64,000 nt of DNA from Trichoplusia ni. Its lineage: Eukaryota > Arthropoda > Insecta > Lepidoptera > Noctuidae. The DNA lies in NCBI RefSeq assembly GCF_003590095.1, contig NC_039479.1:11098001-11162000 (forward strand), in the 5' to 3' direction. The stretch's first letter is position 1; the number at the start of each line of letters is the position of its first letter. Below, piece after piece: positions 49,404 to 62,643 of the stretch. The notes beneath the pieces are model-generated. The model searched no databases, was not told the DNA's origin, and was given only the letters and a program-made list of their open reading frames with translations. A program made the position numbers and the translations under genes.

Positions 49404-52400
49404 TCACTTATCTTTTAATTTCGTCTGTGATTGTCCTGGAAAGAAAAAAGTTAAGGTTAGAATCTATAGTCAAAGACAGGAACTCAAGAATTAGTGGACT
49501 ACAGTGAAGAAAAATTCGATTGTAGGCTAAGAAACATATTTGTTTTATTGATGCTGCTAGTATCAAGCAACCGTTAGATAGATAGAGTATGCTTTACAAA
49601 TAAGCGTAGAATTAGATTTAGACAGTTAAAATTACATTGGACAGCATCCTTATTTGCCTTCACCCCTTCCTAACTGTTCTAGTTGTGGAGCATAAACCAC
49701 GCAAGAATATAAACTTGACATTGCTCTGAATTATTAGGCTATTGACGGCTTATCCTAAACATCTTTATTTTCAAAGGTATTGTTTGGTATGACTTACCGA
49801 AATATATCCTATACACTTGGTTGAAGGGCATCTCAATGGCGACTGTCGCCAGTATTGATATCACTGTCACTGTTACCATTTCTGGGACGTGAAGCTGAAA
49901 GGAAATATAAAAAAAACGGTTTTAGTAATAAAACTACGATTTCCTGATATGAAATCAAAAGTCACCAATGGTAAAATACTTTCTAGATATTTATTTCTTT
50001 GTAGATAGAAAAATATTAAATCATTGTTTGAGATCAGAATACATTTAATTTGAGTTTCAGCGTTAAACTCTTCTCTAAAATTTAACTCACAAAAAGGAGG
50101 GCTTATAGTTAAGGCAGTGAGACTTTATACTAAACGTCTCAGCAGCGACTCACTTCCACAAGTCTTACTAGATTAGAAGAGGTGGTCAAAGGCCCAAGCT
50201 TAGGAGACAATTCAGAAAAGGAAAGAAAGAACAAGCATTCGTGAATCAACCTAACGCTTATTCTACGCGGTGATTGAACGCGCGGAACGTCGTGCACAGG
50301 TGATTTGGCTTGATGACGTCTATCACTATATGGGAAGTCAAAAGGGAAGTACTACTTACAAGTAGCAGCGGCGAGTAGTAGTCCGCATGCCGCTGTACTC
50401 CCACGTTATAGAAGAAGATGGGGAACTGCGTGAGGTACACGCTGTATGCGATCTTGTTGAAGAACTTGAACACGCGGGACTCCACGAACGAGGTGCCTAT
50501 GCCTGCGGAGTAGGGAATGATTAGATAAGTAGGGAAAATTAAGAATGAGAAGTAATCGCGAGGTCGTTCATGTCTCAATTGCTCTTTTTTCTTTTTGTCC
50601 CAATCCTGTTTATGCTAGGGGTATCAAAAACACTCAAGTCTCACGCACAAAGACAACCAGACTCAAAACAAAAGACATCCAGACTCCTTTGTATGGGCGG
50701 TCTCGTTTTTCTATTGCGCTCTTCTTTTTACAAAGGAAGAAAATCATGATATCATCTAAGACGGTTAATGTTCACTTTTATGACAGCATTTATAAGTAAG
50801 GTTTACCAGGAACCCAGAAAAGCTAAAATCCTTTGTCCACTTTTACCTTTTAATTTGAGCTACTCTTAATCTGAATTTCGAACATATAAGGACAAAAATA
50901 CTCACCAGCATAGTCATTAACGATCGCCCAGTGGGACACACACATGAAGATCCCCCATAAAATAGGTGAGAAGGCAGCGAACATGGCGGCGGGGTAATGC
51001 TCGTACTTGTAACCTTCCAGACCCCATTGGTAAGGAGTTGCGATAGTCGCCCCCATTAAAGTGAAGCAGAACGCCCAGAGCAGCCTTGATTGTGTCTGAA
51101 AGGCAAATTGGTATGAAGTTTAAAGAGGGCTTTAGACTAAACTGTTTAGCATGTCAGACAGATTGACCAAAAATGTTGGATACATATTTTTTATTTTATG
51201 TCATTAACAAAAACTGAAGGGGAGACGGTGAAATAAAATCTCGTGTGACGTCCACTTTTTACAAGCAAGTGATGTTACTCATCATCATCATCTTAATCGG
51301 TCCCTCATATCTGAGGATCGTGGTCAGCATCAGGGCCACATTTGGAGCGGATGATTTTCCTCCATCGGTTTCGATCCAGCGCATCTCTCACCACCGCATA
51401 GAATTTTGAAGACGATGTGTCTTTTATTTTATTTGAGTGATGTTACTAGCCCCCACTGCAATACATTTCATCATCTTACGTGCTTTTAATCTCTCTTACT
51501 TTTTAATGATGTGATAAAATAAAAATACGTATTCAATATCAAGACGGTTTTCAAGTCAAAACCGATATTGATGGTTTTTTTTTCATCTCGCTATCACAAA
51601 CCACAGATTTAAAGAGTCGTATCCAAAAGATTATATTTCAAATATTCTTTACTTACAGTTGTAAGACTAAAGTTCAGTTTCTTAGACTTGAGTAGGTACG
51701 CCATCACGACCCCTATCAGGTATATAGTGGCTCTATGCGTCGGCAGGATGTAGGAGTACCGCGCCGCGTCCATTAGCTTCTGTACTCTGTAAACGACGAA
51801 TAGGTTCCAATAAAAACGTTGTTTAACCTATAAAAAGGTGAAAGTGTAGATTAAAGATTTCTATTGAGATTTTGGTGGTATATTAATAATATATTATATA
51901 AGTTAGTATGTTTAGATTTCCATAGCTCTGAAAAATAACATAGTATTTGCCTTTTCATCAAAACTTCATACACGATATAATATAACAATAATTGTAAAAT
52001 CAGTTTTAATGAAAGAGATATTTTTCCCAGTACAAATCAGACCCGATCTATTTCTTACTTAATTAGGAATACAGCTAACATATTTAATTGAACCGATCTC
52101 GTTAGAAATAGATTGCGCCTTAGGCAGTGAAATAGCAATGACGCGTTTCGACTACGTTTGCTATCGCAGTTCTATCAGTAATTTAACCTTTACCTAGAAT
52201 AGAACAACCTTTATCAGAAAACTAGTTTTGTCTGCACCCACGTGTTGTTTTAGACTACGTAAATAAGAGCTTCTACAAAATACTCCACTCCATTAATTAA
52301 ACGTACTTGCAAATTTTCCAAGTTGAAGATGTGTCAAGATGGTTTTTTATTTTGCAGTGTGCCTTTTCTTTGAGAATATCTTAGTGACACATAGGTATAC

Positions 52401-55400
52401 GAATTTAGACTTAAAATATTTGCTTTGAGTGGGTAAAGGTTAATCAAACCAATTAGTATCCAAGCGTTATAATGATACCGTAGGCAATTTCGAGAAGAGG
52501 AGACGCAAGTATTTGACGCTGAATGAGGTTTTTATCCAGAAGTAGCTTGAAAACTATAATTGACAAGGATTAAAAAACTACAGATATTGAAAGTGTACGA
52601 AAGGTGTCGTTGTTTTCTTGTTGCAGGTTTTCAGACCAAGAGATCTCTGTCCTCCAATGATACAAAAGCACTCTTCATTTTAATTTTATAATTCTATACA
52701 CAAATTCCGTGACGTCGCTTAAAAGGGTTGTTGTGTGTTCATGTCACAAATAAAAATATATGAATTGATGCTCTATTGAGGTGAAACCACTTGTAATTCA
52801 AGCGTACTTTCATTTAATTGGAGAGTGCTTTAGAAATACATGTTTATTTATTTCAATAATAAATTAAACTAGCTGTATAATCCGTTAGGATGAGCTAGGA
52901 ACGGTTTTAAATGAAACATTTTTAGTCTAATCTGTTGTAGCTGTTATGTAAAATTGTGCCTGTCTAGCGATGTACATACTAAGCCGTATTGGGTTCCATT
53001 TCGAGGCTTAAGTATTTTGAAGTGTAAAAAGACTATGAGTATGGAATATGTAATAACTGGCTTGAATAAGGTTCCTAAGCTCAGTTACTTGGGCAACACG
53101 ATACTCCTTAGTCAGCCTGGTTGTCAGACTTTCTAACATCTGACAATCAGTAACGACTGTCAAATATGTGTATATTACAGCCGGAACCCACAATTAAAGG
53201 TAACAAAATACGAAAGAACTTGATAAGCCATAGATGGACATCCACCGACGGACAAACCGTATCATGTGCAGCTTAAACTGTGATCGATCAACTTGTGAAG
53301 TTGATCACCACTAGCTTAGCCAGGAACTTCACATCTCTACCAAGAAGCGTTAGTTCAAATTTATCCACCGTTATTCAGTACACTAAGTTCCTCTAGCAAA
53401 TAAGAAGTTCTTTTGTAACTTACGGTGGCTTCGTTCTACCGTAACGCAAATACTTCTGTCATGTTTATGTAATGAACAGTAATGGAGGCTTAAGTACATA
53501 AGATCAAGTACATAGGTACTAGGTAGCGTCAGCGAAGCACTTGTGGTTATTTATGGCTTGTTTTGTTCGTTTGAGCAAACATAAGGACATGGTCAAGGGC
53601 TGGCAGAGTTCAGTTCTGGAAAATTCCGTTTTGAGCTTGGCTTGGTAGTGTTATAGATTTTTGATGATAGTTCTTGATCTATAAGTGTGAGAAATCTTGA
53701 TATAAAGTTTAAGGTATTGGCTAGATAGATCGAAGCTTGTCTTGATAAGGGGTTTGGTAAGACATGGCATAATTTTTGTAGGCTTTTTTGCACCTAACGA
53801 CAAAAGTGTCCATATAAAGGCTTGGTTTGACAAGGGGTTTTGCAAGACATGGCAAAAAAAATGGGCTTTTTTCCATCTGTCGACAAAATACTCATGTAAA
53901 GTGTACAAATAATACTGACTACTAGATTGAAGCTTGTCTTGATAAGTGGTTGTGTGTGTGTGTGTGTGGCTATAATGACATAAAAGTCAGGGGTAGCTAG
54001 TAACTTGTAGGTACCAGCACATAATAACAATAGAATATTAAAAATGCGTTTCGAAAACTCAGATCATAATTTCATTGTTTCGTTTTCATGGATAAAGCTA
54101 TATATGTCAATAATGGAAATGACACTTGAAATATGAACGGATTCTGCTAAATGAGATGTAGATATTATATAATGCTGTATGCACTACCAACACAATTAGG
54201 ATTCCTAATAAATCAAAATCAAAATTTGAATTCCTCGTTAATGAATTCCAATAAATAGATGAAGCTGAAATTCATCAAAATTAATGTTATCTACAAAGCA
54301 CTGATAATTGTACTTATTGCCAATGAAACATTAAAATTTGGAGCGTTTCCCGTGAATCATATAAATACAATGCTTTACAGAATCTAGATAGTCGTTATTA
54401 ATAACATAACTATCGGTTGATGGACCAACTTGTTGGACAAGGATTATTAATATTAGGCTAATTGGCATGTTTCGCCATTACTTACGCATTTATTATACCT
54501 ATTACAACACTATTTTTCATTTCCATTGGCCTATTGATCATTTTGTTTATCTGTCTACTTTCTACTTTTGTGTCTTTTACGAAATAAAAAGAAAAATACT
54601 TGTATACTCAGTTCCGATTAACTCTGACTTATTAAAAAAAAAACAGAAACCCATTGATCGGTCGCTTCTCATTAATTTAAGGAAATCAGCTAAGAAATAT
54701 TGACATCGGAAAATTTGGGCGTAAGCTTTCCATTTCGAACATTCCTAGTCATACACGCGATTCACTCCTTTTTGAACTCCTCTGAACTCCCACTTTAATG
54801 ACACTATTCTTCATAATTCAACTGGATAGACCTTCGCAGAATTTCCACAGTCATATAAAAACAAAAGAAGTACTCACGAGATCCCGTAATACACGAACAT
54901 GCTGATGTCGTACCAGTAGATGGCGAGGTACCGGAGGGCTGTAGAGGCTACCGCTATACCAGCGAGGAGGGACCAGCCCAGGGTGCGGTACTTCCAGATG
55001 ACGACCATCAGGGGTAAGGTGGCGACGTAAAGCTGCATGTCCATGCCGATCTGGTGAGTATGGGTGAGGCACTGGGGAAAATAGATGGGCTTGTTGTAAA
55101 TGTGGTAGGATAGAATTTAGAAGATTTTTGGGAATGTAAAGTTGTAGAAGAAATGTTTTTGGCATGTAAAGACTAATGAGTTTGTAGATTTTGGATTAAT
55201 TGATTTAGCTTGTAGATTTTACAGTATTTGATTATAAACAGCAATAAGTGTAAGGAAAATAATAAACGAGGTGTTATCGTAAAAGTGATTTGAGTGAGAT
55301 TCCGGTTATGGACATCGACCGGTACAACAATATTTTTTAAGTTTATTCTGTGACAAACTTGACCTAAAAGCCTCATTTTCTTTTAATATATTAATCGCAC

Positions 55401-58400
55401 GTTATAAACAAAATTAATCAGTAAGAGTGACTTGTCAATTTTAAATAAATTAACATAATATCAAGTCAATTAAAAATAACTTGATAGTGAAACCACAGAA
55501 ATTCCGAAATCCCATATAATCCATTTAATTATTAATTACCGGTATTAAATATTTGTTTATTTTTAAAAATTCATTTTTATCCTCCTTTACAATTACAATA
55601 CTTTTGCCTGTAATTTTTTAGGTATTCTTTACGCAAAACATCACGCATCCAGATCGAGCCAGCTATCTTTTGATATAGGATTATATTAAACGTTGAATTC
55701 TCCCTGAAATTTTCCATACTTTTTTGCAACAAATTCCTCAATTGCATACCATTTTTGCCTTGTACAGAGTATTTTTTCCAATGTTTTAAGTAAAATATTT
55801 TATTTTGATATCAGCAAAAATACGTACACCATACATGCATTAGCTCATAAACTGTATTCTTCTTTGTAAAATAATCTCGACAGAACAAAAACAAATACAG
55901 GAAAAACTCGATTGATAAAATTGATTCACACCAAAACTCAATTAACCACTTGAGATCCATGATCAGAGCGATAAAGCTCTGAACACCGATAGGAAACCTC
56001 AATACCTCACTCGCCTACTTAAAGCGTGTTTGGTTATATAACATCCATGGGAATCACATAACCGGTTCAATAGATTACTGTGTCACTCGATCGTACATTG
56101 TTAATTGTTGCCGCAAGAAACTGTATTACGAGAGATACTCTAAACGCACCTAGCGTATGCTAGTAATCTAAGATAGAGTAATTTGGAAAGAACAAGCTTT
56201 TTTAGAAAAAAAAAACGCCTTCCGCATTAATTTTTTTTTAATAAGACGGCTCCTTCCTTTAGTTTTTTTTGCTTATAATGTCGCCGAGTGTTCCACAAAC
56301 ATTCAAGTCACATGCACAAATAGAGTCAAACTCAGCAAAAGCGTACGTGTATCGCACAAATGCTTCTGTGTTACGCTACGGATTAGGTGTCTTGGCCTCT
56401 ACCATTACAAGAAGTGTTTTATAATGAAACGACAACTGGTAGTCGAGTGCGAGGACGTTTAGCATTTTTTATCCTAGTGTTGCTACTTACTATGATGGAA
56501 GAATAATTTTCCCAGTAATAAGGCATATGAGGCTGCTAGTTGTAACAGAACGAAATCTGAGGTTATTTGTCGAGCTATATGTTTAACACACGTAAAATTT
56601 AAGGTCGCCGCTTCGGTCACCGGTGACCGACCGTGTCAACCTCACGGTTTCCGGTGAGTGTTCTATCTCGGGTGTAAACGTTCTTTTAATAAATATATAA
56701 TTCATAAATATTTGCCGTTATATAAGCCTGTTTGCAGATCAGTTAATCCATGCACGTATGAATAAATAATAAACATATGTCAATGCAAACAGATTTATGT
56801 GTTTACAATATTAATTACCGTTATCAGAGGTATACAAACAAGGCAAGTCAATACCTCTAAAGAAATAAAATATTATAAATGAAATTGCACAATCAATTAG
56901 GTATATTTAATGAAAAGTGTTTTTCGAAGCCACTTTTTTAATTGTGGTTATAAAATGTTTACCCTAAAATTATGATCATTTCAATTAAAATAAATAATTT
57001 TATATCGAATTGTTTGAAGTATTTTTGAATAGATTTAAATGAAATAAAATGACGTCCCGACTAATAATATGAATGGAATGACTGGATTGAGTCTTAACAA
57101 AACTATAAGACGAAGTTCACATTTGGGAAGAAAACATGGCGTCTGCAAAATCAACCGATTTACGAGGTAAAATTTAAAAAAAGAAAGATTTTGTTAAATT
57201 ATCGACAGGAGCAGCAGTAAAACTAAATTGAATTTAGCTCTACCCTTTAGACTAGCACTGAAATCTGATATTGTATAAAATATTTAAAATTCGTATTCAG
57301 CAAGGCTTTGCAATTAGGTTCGTTACGTTATCGGCGAAATAAAATTCTGATTTTATAGAAAACCAGAGATAGGCTAACGTTTATTCGAGGAGATAATAAA
57401 ATATAAAATATGAATTCAACGAAACTAAAATTTAAAAACAGAAAAAATAATTAACAAGATTTAAGTATATTAGAGACAGATATGAAATACCTTACGTGAT
57501 TCCAAAACTTACTTTGTATTGAGCATACCAAAGGAAAATTCTTACCATCTTCGTACATACTCTCAAAAGTATCAAAACTAGCAGCCTTTGTTACTTTTGT
57601 AAGTGACGATTTAAAACACTTAATTGTCTCTATATTCCACTTAACATGAACACAAACCGCAGTACCAAGACCGGTGACATATTGCTATGCCTTTGCCATG
57701 CGCTTTACTTGAAAGGTCTCTATCAAACCTCTTTTGATCAATGTCACTCACCATGTCTTCAAACCCGAAGTAGTTATGTATGAACAGGAAGCTCTTCCAC
57801 ATGTTCTTCTCACAGACTCTGCTGTGCTCCTCCACGACCAGGTTCCACTGCGGGCCATTGTTCAGGTCAGGCAGGATGTATGTGCAGAACAACATCAGAC
57901 TGACGAACAGGGGGAATAGCCTGGAATAGAGATATATGTGTAATAGTATGTAATAGGTTTCTCCCTGTATGTGATTCGGGGTGCTGTGGAGATATGTCTT
58001 TCGATAGAAGTTTTTATATAGTACAAAATGAGGATTATAGTATTAAAAGAAAATGATACAGGGAAAGGATACGGTTTTATGTGTGATGTTTCCAGATAAC
58101 GTACTGAAGGTAGAAGAAGATACTATGGGTTCAAAGTGACTTTTATTACGTAGGTAGTTGTCTGTATAAAATGGTGTCACCAAGTGGACAAAAGGAAAAT
58201 CCAAAATAGTTCATTCAGTAATTATGCACAAAAGAGGTTTTAATGTAAACGTAAAGAAAAGGCTACTTCAAAACTCATTTCAGAAATTAATTGATTGTAA
58301 AACCACGCCCCTTCATTCCGATACTCATCAACGGACGGAACGGCATCCCGGTCTGACAGAATCCGTAGTCGAGATTAATAGGTAATTCTATTATCGGAGC

Positions 58401-61204
58401 TACGATTCCCCCTTCATTAAACACCAATTTACTTGTCTTAAGCTCTGAGCAAACAAATGCTACGGGTTAGTGTACGGACACTAAATCGGTTTATAACGAT
58501 ATTACTCGTGTTACAAGTGGCACGTGTTCCTCGTAGCCATCAAATCTGTTATAATGATGTCAATCATTAACAAAATCTAATTAGACGGTTATCCGTCGTT
58601 TCGATACGTCTAATCTATTAGCATGATTCGTGTTTTTTAGTTGACGGAATCGATTTTCCCACTTACGACATAGCAGATATTTATTTTTACGTCTATTGTG
58701 AATTTTGATGATTCAAAAGATGTGTCGTTTTTCGTACCTCATTTCTATGGTTTTAGATAAAAAGCTGTAAAAACCCTTATTCAAAACAAATGACGCCTTA
58801 GTACGAATTCTGTCGAAAAAGTAGTAGTCATAACTTGTGTGAGAATCAGTTTTCTAATGAAATTTGTATACTTAATAAGGTAATGTATAGGGGAAACAGT
58901 GTTGAGCCAGCGTTCTTGGTGGACTTAGGTCTTCACAAAAAATGATGACGTAGGACATTTTTAGAGTAACTATTATTTATCGTACTGATAGACGGATGAT
59001 ACGACTTCGCCCGATTCAAAAACAAATCCAAGTCGGAAAGGAAAGAAAGGATGAAAAATCCAAATAATTATTTCCAATTCCGTAAATCCAGATTAATTGC
59101 GAAACTGATTTAATTAATGGTCCCGTTTTAAACGAAAGATGTATTAACACTCGAAAGTGTAATCAATCTTGTTTAATGATGATGGCGGCGATAAATGTTC
59201 GCTTACCTAAACCATCTGGCGACGAGGCGGTCCTTCAGGTTGATGGTGCCTTTCTTCTCGAGGTCCTGGAGCAGGTTGTGGGCGTTGAGGAACCCGCTGA
59301 GGTACAGGAAGCTGTCGGTGTACAGGATCGCTGAACGCCCCACTACTGCCCACGGCATGCCGAAAACCTGGACACCGGGTATTGTGATTAATAAAATTGT
59401 CGTTTAATAAAAGATAGTGATGGCTGTTCTTGTGGAGAACCGCAACATGAGAGGGAAATATAGCAAAACTTTGAATCAATTTGAATTTAAATTAAGAAGA
59501 TGATAAATGATTTTCTTTGCAAAATAATCCTTTGGAACCTTATGAGTCCTTACCACAGTCTCTCGAAACGATTTTCAACTGACAAAATTTTGGAGGCACG
59601 TGTGTTTTTAATCCAATAATTTTAGGTATATTCCCAAAAAAATAATGAGAACACTAGACAAATACTTTTTCAGCTTAATTGTAGGTCTTGCACGTGTTGG
59701 AGGTCGATAAATAAATATTCTACTCAAATTATTAAGAAATATACTTCAATAATCCCTTATTGAGTAAGACAGATATACGAAGACTGATTAAATATTATTA
59801 AGTACAAGTACGTAATGAAAATTAAGCGTGAAAATAAGGAGTTACAATATACGCTAAGTGCTCATTAAAATTTCAACAAACTTTTGCGAGTGTTGAGTTT
59901 CTAAATTTGTAATGTATTAGAGTTTGATTCGGGAACTGTTTATTGACTGATTTGAGGTAACGAGAGAAGAAACTGATGAAAACAATGTGTTAATACTAAT
60001 TTTAAGAGAGAAGGAAATATTTTTTTCTTAAATATAAAGAGAAAAACTGAAGCTAGTTCTTTTAAAGAATTAACTTATCTAGGATCCGTCACTTTAAGAA
60101 GTGAACAAGCTAGAAAAGCAAAGGTACTTGTTGATTTCCTCAAAAATAGTTAGAATTATTTTTGCAGCTTTAATATGACATTTGGCACACAATATTTTTT
60201 TATACAATGCAGACTTTATGGTCATCGTTGCTTGTTCATTCCATATGGCATTAAGATTTAAATTTTAAATTATGTTCTTTAAACAATTGACAATCGGAAT
60301 TTTTGAATGCCATTATAATTAAGACTATGTTCGATCATGGAATAATTACTCTATTATTTGGGATTCCCCTTGCCTTAGACGTGGGTGGGTTAAATAAACA
60401 TGTAATTGTAAATACAAAAGACAATGATTTTATGCAAATCGAATAGTCTACTGACTTATATCCGAGCAGTGTGTATGTCTATTTAATTTTTTCATACTTT
60501 GTTTATATGGGCTTTGAATCATAGGTAGAAACAATTAAGCGGTATATTATCAAAATTCCGCATTTGTTTTGTAAAGGTATCATGACCTTGGTATTATAAC
60601 TCTGAGATTGTTGTTGTTTGGGACTAAAATAGAAATTGGGTTGTCAGTCACTGGCCCTAGCGACAAATTACAAAGTCGTTTTTGTGCGAACATTAATAGC
60701 ATTTAGTATTATTTAACATGATCGTTTGGGTTGAGAGTAATAAAAATGATTGAAATGATGAAGAAACTATAGAGGGGCTGAGAATAACATCTTCCCATAT
60801 TGATATTGACAGAGAATTGATCACGAGAAGGACCTGTACCACTTTCAAACCAAATCGATGACGATTCAAAATTTTTGTCTCCACTTTTAAACGTAAAGCT
60901 AGCATTACCACTATTTTTAAATGAATTCACAATACTTACAGCAGAAAAGCTGACTTTATTCACGTAGGGACTGTGTGCCATCGCCATGGACTTATGGGCA
61001 ATGAGTAAGGCGAACGCATTCATCCCTCTGTAGGCATCCACGCCCTTCACTTTGGACGCAGAGTCTGACAGATCGAAGACTTTCCTCAGATTCCTCTTCA
61101 AGGAAAACGCGTTCAGAAGCTTCTCGAAGTTGGTCACTCCTTCTTTACCATCGTCTAGTATGGTTCCTAGACTCAGAAGTAAGAGTATTGCTAAAAAGAA
61201 TGTG
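49404..61204 (-). CDS. NRF-6-like multi-pass acyltransferase, C-terminal part (N-terminus outside window)
   Basis: Exons in transcript order: 60940-61204, 59207-59367, 57752-57920, 54878-55071, 51657-51786, 50906-51095, 50360-50502, 49798-49894, 49404-49435; all have GT-AG sites and matched phases, giving 459 codons to the TGA stop. The first exon here starts mid-codon after TTTTCTTGCAG, so more exons lie upstream. The protein has about ten hydrophobic segments (for example FFLAILLLLSLGTI, LFPLFVSLMLFCTYIL, ATIYLIGVVMAYLL, VTVISILATVAIEMPF) and the acyltransferase-3 hallmarks GMNAFALLIAHKS (conserved His after TM), YTDSFLYLSG and NKIAYSVYLTQFP. Known relatives are the insect 'nose resistant to fluoxetine protein 6' family, membrane proteins linked in C. 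elegans to lipid/yolk and drug transport; the acyl substrate is unknown. The N-terminal extracellular NRF domain is not seen. Confidence 0.88.
50200..50310 (-). mobile_element. Degenerate SINE copy (head/body), intronic
   Basis: GAACAAGCATTCGTGAATCA, then CGCTTATTCTACGCGGTGAT and GGAACGTCGTGCAC match the body and B-box region of the SINE at 29063-29260. Confidence 0.45.
50612..50695 (-). mobile_element. Degenerate SINE copy (tail part), intronic
   Basis: ACACTCAAGTCTCACGCACA, then AAGACAACCAGACTCAAAAC, matches the tail half of the SINE at 29063-29260. Confidence 0.45.
51280..51413 (-). mobile_element. LINE/SINE 3'-end fragment with (GAT)n tail
   Basis: The minus strand ends in (GAT)n, preceded by CGATCCTCAGATATGAGGGA and CGGATGATTTTCCTCC-like sequence on the plus strand. 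It is a retroposon 3' end in an intron of the acyltransferase gene; family not resolved. Confidence 0.4.
53078..53160 (-). mobile_element. LINE fragment, same family as 28481-28680
   Basis: The minus strand reads AAAGTCTGACAACCAGGCTG and CCCAAGTAACTGAG, parallel to GCAGTCTGACAACCAGTCTT and CCCAGGTAACTGGG at about 28510-28560. Confidence 0.5.
53720..53950 (+). repeat. Diverged tandem repeat, about 95-bp unit, two and a half copies
   Basis: GATCGAAGCTTGTCTTGATA and GGGGTTTGGTAAGACATGGC recur as GGGGTTTTGCAAGACATGGC, and again as GATTGAAGCTTGTCTTGATA; GGCTTTTTTGCACC matches GGCTTTTTTCCATC. It lies in an intron of the acyltransferase gene. Confidence 0.55.
53951..53968 (+). repeat. (TG)9 microsatellite
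   Basis: Nine uninterrupted TG units adjoin the last copy of the diverged tandem repeat. Confidence 0.9.
56276..56410 (-). mobile_element. Degenerate SINE copy
   Basis: AACATTCAAGTCACATGCAC, AGCAAAAGCGTACGTGTATC, AATGCTTCTGTGTTACGCTA and TTGGCCTCTACCATTAC follow the order of the SINE at 29063-29260, with the tRNA-like head at the right. Confidence 0.45.
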
Positions 61205-62378
61205 CTGCAAGAAAAAAAAACAAAAATATTAATTACCGAACTATTTTAGCCATGCTAAACGGACTTCTCACAAGCATGGTAGATAATTTATCATAGTACA
61301 GGATGCAACCAAAAAAAGCTGTACAAAAAAACCAAGTAAAACAAATGCCGTACGATTATTACTTTTAATATTGGTAAGGTAAGGAATTCCAAAATTTAAA
61401 TCCAGGATTTACTGCAGTCAATGAAATGTCAGAAAAATCTTATCATATAGGTTAGTATATATGTATTTGTAAGTAGTGTTTCCCTATTGAAGATATTCTT
61501 CAATGTCTATATATGCACAGTAATACTGTCAGAACTCTCACGTTACAGCAAAACGTTTCAATGTCCCTGTTTCAAATTAAGACATAAGTCGTGATTATGA
61601 TATTTATGATCTTGAACTAGCATCTGTGTATGTCCCATGACAACAATTGTCATCACGTCTACTGTCTCTATTTGTTTTTAACAATTAAATGAACACGATT
61701 TTGTGATATCTATATTTGTCTTCTCAATATCTACATTCCTTTTTAATACTTCCATCATTGTCGTTTGATTTTAAATTTGATCTTTCGGTATGTTGATCTT
61801 CAAGAGTATCACCGATGTCATGGGCTTACTTATTATTAGTTTCCCATTATGCCTATTAAAATTACCTACCTTATTCTATGTATATAGATATTACATTTGC
61901 CCTAAGCTTACTTATACAGTGAGATATTATAGAGTCTAATCGATCATCCGTCACAGATTTTTACATCATTTTCCTATTATGTGAACATTAGTTCATCCAG
62001 GCGGTATCTTTAGATGTCATTGATTATGTAGCATGTGATCACACAGCGTAAATGAAGACATGAAGTAATAATTAATCATCGACCAATTTAGCACAGAATT
62101 GTAATAGAACGCATTACAATGATGGTTCCAGAATATAATGCAAGGAAGATTTAAATAGCAGCAGGCTTTAAAGAAACTTTTTGTTGTCTTTCACCTGAAT
62201 CTGAATTGAAACTCGATTCTAACTGAGCGTGGGAAGAGATGCAAAGAGGTTTTTATGCTCTCATATCTGTATCGCGATGGTTTATATGGTTTGCATGGAA
62301 TTCTATAACACATCATTGTGTGTGATGTGAATCATTTTACTGTTTAAGTCCCAAAATAATGATACAATTTTTCAATCG

Positions 62379-62530
62379 CACGCATAGCCGAGCAGTAAGC
62401 GAAACCGTGCCCAACAAACTACGCGCAAGGTGTCGCAGTTTCGATTTCGTTCGAACATGTATCTGGGTGAATTTCCCGGACCCAAAAATTGCGTGGCATC
62501 GATGAAATCGGTACTAAAAAGCATTGTTAT
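62379..62530 (+). mobile_element. tRNA-derived SINE head
   Basis: CATAGCCGAGCAGTAAGCGA is an A-box-like block and GTCGCAGTTTCGATTTCGTTC a B-box-like block. The spacing and the intervening CCGTGCCCAACAAACTACGC are homologous to the SINE head at 29190-29260. Confidence 0.5.
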
Positions 62531-62643
62531 AATGTTCTAACATTTTTTTTTAGGTAGATGACATAAAAATCTATCTGTAGCACTAAATATTTTATTAATA
62601 TAATTAATAGGTTTTCCAAAAAAAAAAGTTAAACCACATAATC

